A stretch of DNA of 64,000 bases from an uncultured Bacteroidota bacterium (GTDB taxonomy: Bacteria > Bacteroidota > Ignavibacteria > UBA10030 > UBA8401): assembly GCA_937920105.1 (NCBI GenBank), contig CALETH010000070.1, forward strand, positions 62,001-126,000, in the 5' to 3' direction. Below are positions 62,521 to 64,000 of this stretch, piece by piece. The notes under the pieces are model-generated. The model worked only from the letters and a program-made list of their open reading frames with translations, searched no databases and was not told the DNA's origin. The translations under genes and the position numbers were made by a program. Numbering within the stretch: position 1 is the first letter of the stretch; each line of letters starts with the position of its first letter.

Positions 62521-63924
62521 ATGAAAGAATTGCTTCGTAAGTCCATCATCATAAGAATTATTCTTGTAACAATTCTTACACTGATATTACTTATTCCGGC
62601 GACAATGGTGCAAGACCTTGTTCATGAAAGACAAAATCGTAGAGATAATGCAGTGTTGGAAGTAACAGAAAAATGGGGACAGCAGCAAACTATTGGTGGA
62701 CCTATTTTGTCTGTTCCATATTTATATACATGGAAAAATGATAGCGGAAAAACATTTTGGTCAACTGGCTACGCACATTTTTTACCAGAAAAACTTAATG
62801 TTGAAGGAGAATTATTTCCTGAAATCCGGCATAGAGGAATGTATGATGTCGTATTATATAAATCTGTTTCTAAAATTAGTGGAACATTTTCCCCACCAAA
62901 TTTTAGTGAATTTTCTATTGATGAAAAAAATATTTTGTGGGAAGATGCATTTCTTTCCATGGGTGTCAGCGATTTAAAAGGAATTAGCAGTGATGTTACT
63001 ATTCAATGGAACGAATTGCAAATAGAACAAGAAGCAGTCAATATAAAAAATAACGATGTTTTTTCTTCAGGAATTAGTATTGAAGTTCCGCTCAAACAAA
63101 AACAAGAATATAAATTTTCTTTTGAATTAAAACTTAATGGAAGCAGTGAAATAAATTTTCTTCCGGTTGGAAAACAAACCGAGGTAAAAATTTCCTCACA
63201 ATGGGGAACGCCAAGTTTTATTGGTGCATATTTACCGGAATCTCGCACAGTGCAAAATGATAAATTTTCGGCTCAATGGAAAATATTTCATCTCAACAGA
63301 AATTATCCCCAACAATGGCTAAACACATCCTATAATATTGTCAGTAAAACAAAAACAAAAAATGCTTATACCTACACTGATGACGAGTATTACAGAGAAA
63401 ATTATTACAATCAACAACAATCTTCAGAAAATTCTGCCTTTGGTGTGATGTTGCGAATGGCTGTTGATGAATATCAAAAAAATACTCGCACCGTGAAATA
63501 TGCAATTATGTTTATTGCTCTTACATTTCTTTCATTTTTCATGACAGAATTGTTAAACAAAAAAATTCTTCATCCAATACAATACCTTCTTATTGGAATT
63601 GCATTAGTACTTTTTTATACACTTCTTCTTTCGCTTTCCGAACAGTTGGGATTTAATCTTGCCTATTGGATTGCAAGTCTCGCAATTATTTCTTCTATCA
63701 CCTTATATACAAAATCCGTACTTTCCAATAATACGGTTACAATGGTCATTGCCGGAATTTTAGTACTGTTATATGGATTTTTATTTATGATTTTACAGTT
63801 AGAAGATTATGCACTTCTTTTTGGCAGCATCGGTTTATTTATGGTGTTGGTAATTGTGATGTATTTAACACGAAAAATAGATTGGTTTGCTGTTGGAAAA
63901 ACACAAGAAAATTCACAAGCATAA
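62521..63924 (+). CDS. creD: CreD-like inner-membrane protein
   Basis: The 467-residue protein starts at the ATG at 62521 after a perfect AGGAGG-type site (GAGGAGGAAA). It begins with KELLRKSIIIRIILVTILTLILLIPATMVQDLVHERQNRR, the CreD pattern of a membrane helix followed by ER, then has a large periplasmic domain and six C-terminal helices. CreD belongs to the envelope-stress regulon in enterobacteria; its molecular role is unclear. The frame is open upstream to an ATG at 62386, which would add 45 residues with one more membrane helix; that start has no good ribosome binding site. The last 76 bases of the window hold no recognisable gene. Confidence 0.85.
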   Translation: MKELLRKSIIIRIILVTILTLILLIPATMVQDLVHERQNRRDNAVLEVTEKWGQQQTIGGPILSVPYLYTWKNDSGKTFWSTGYAHFLPEKLNVEGELFPEIRHRGMYDVVLYKSVSKISGTFSPPNFSEFSIDEKNILWEDAFLSMGVSDLKGISSDVTIQWNELQIEQEAVNIKNNDVFSSGISIEVPLKQKQEYKFSFELKLNGSSEINFLPVGKQTEVKISSQWGTPSFIGAYLPESRTVQNDKFSAQWKIFHLNRNYPQQWLNTSYNIVSKTKTKNAYTYTDDEYYRENYYNQQQSSENSAFGVMLRMAVDEYQKNTRTVKYAIMFIALTFLSFFMTELLNKKILHPIQYLLIGIALVLFYTLLLSLSEQLGFNLAYWIASLAIISSITLYTKSVLSNNTVTMVIAGILVLLYGFLFMILQLEDYALLFGSIGLFMVLVIVMYLTRKIDWFAVGKTQENSQA

Positions 63925-64000
63925 AAATATTCAGATTTAGAACGTATAAACAATAAACAAACACTGGTATTTTCTAAAAGGGAAAATTCACAAAGTTGGT

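Overview
The window is a low-GC segment of a bacterial chromosome, most likely from the Bacteroidota/Chlorobiota side of the FCB group (Ignavibacteria- or Kapabacteria-like). The evidence is a C-terminal type IX secretion sorting domain with the YPNPFNP signature (54756-56822), DUF5723-like outer-membrane proteins, a Kdo transferase, a TonB/BtuB system and a TatT-type TRAP transporter. Several promoters fit the ordinary sigma-70 pattern (TTGACA/T, 16-17 bp, TATAAT-like), not the TAnnTTTG pattern of Bacteroidia, which favours the Chlorobiota side. This placement is inference; no rRNA is present.

Region 1 (1-5093) is the right end of a prophage: the end of a tail/baseplate gene, an H-type lectin tail protein, further structural genes, a lysis group (coiled-coil membrane protein, holin-like protein, M15 peptidase), a reverse-strand lipoprotein that looks like a moron, and a last small gene behind a consensus promoter with a palindrome. 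It stops at the 3' half of a tRNA-Arg(TCT) gene, the expected right attachment site.

Region 2 (5100-22700) starts with ruvA and a HIT gene and continues with a TPR lipoprotein, small envelope genes and a diverged tandem duplication of a lipoprotein/outer-membrane-protein pair (10210-17519). A vitamin B12 locus follows: a DUF6580 membrane protein, a cobalamin riboswitch with a terminator-like expression platform, a BtuB-type receptor and a BtuG-like propeller lipoprotein. Next come a Fic gene with a possible convergent antitoxin gene and an intact tRNA-Arg(TCG).

Region 3 (22700-36250) is mostly housekeeping: a PhoD-like phosphatase, murI, rplU-rpmA, mdh, two Hcp-like proteins (one with a Sec signal peptide), lepB, and a MacAB-like export operon interrupted by a toxin-antitoxin-like cassette, then an enoyl-CoA hydratase.

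Region 4 (36280-40500) is the most intriguing unit: two paralogous ATP-grasp ligases, a GNAT acetyltransferase and a lysine-2,3-aminomutase-like radical SAM enzyme, all on the minus strand behind one good promoter. Together they suggest a pathway that makes and then modifies or couples beta-lysine.

Region 5 (40600-64000) holds recG, a HEPN-like protein, an ECF sigma/anti-sigma pair divergent from a von Willebrand A protein and TonB, a glutaredoxin, gpsA, plsY, a TatT-DctP-DctQ-DctM TRAP operon, an alpha/beta hydrolase, a seven-repeat T9SS cargo protein, priA, waaA, a sugar nucleotidyltransferase and creD.

Several families of short palindromic repeats are scattered between genes. Some reach into genes and supply the start or the end of proteins. 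One repeat is split by a 97-bp MITE-like element with a target-site duplication.
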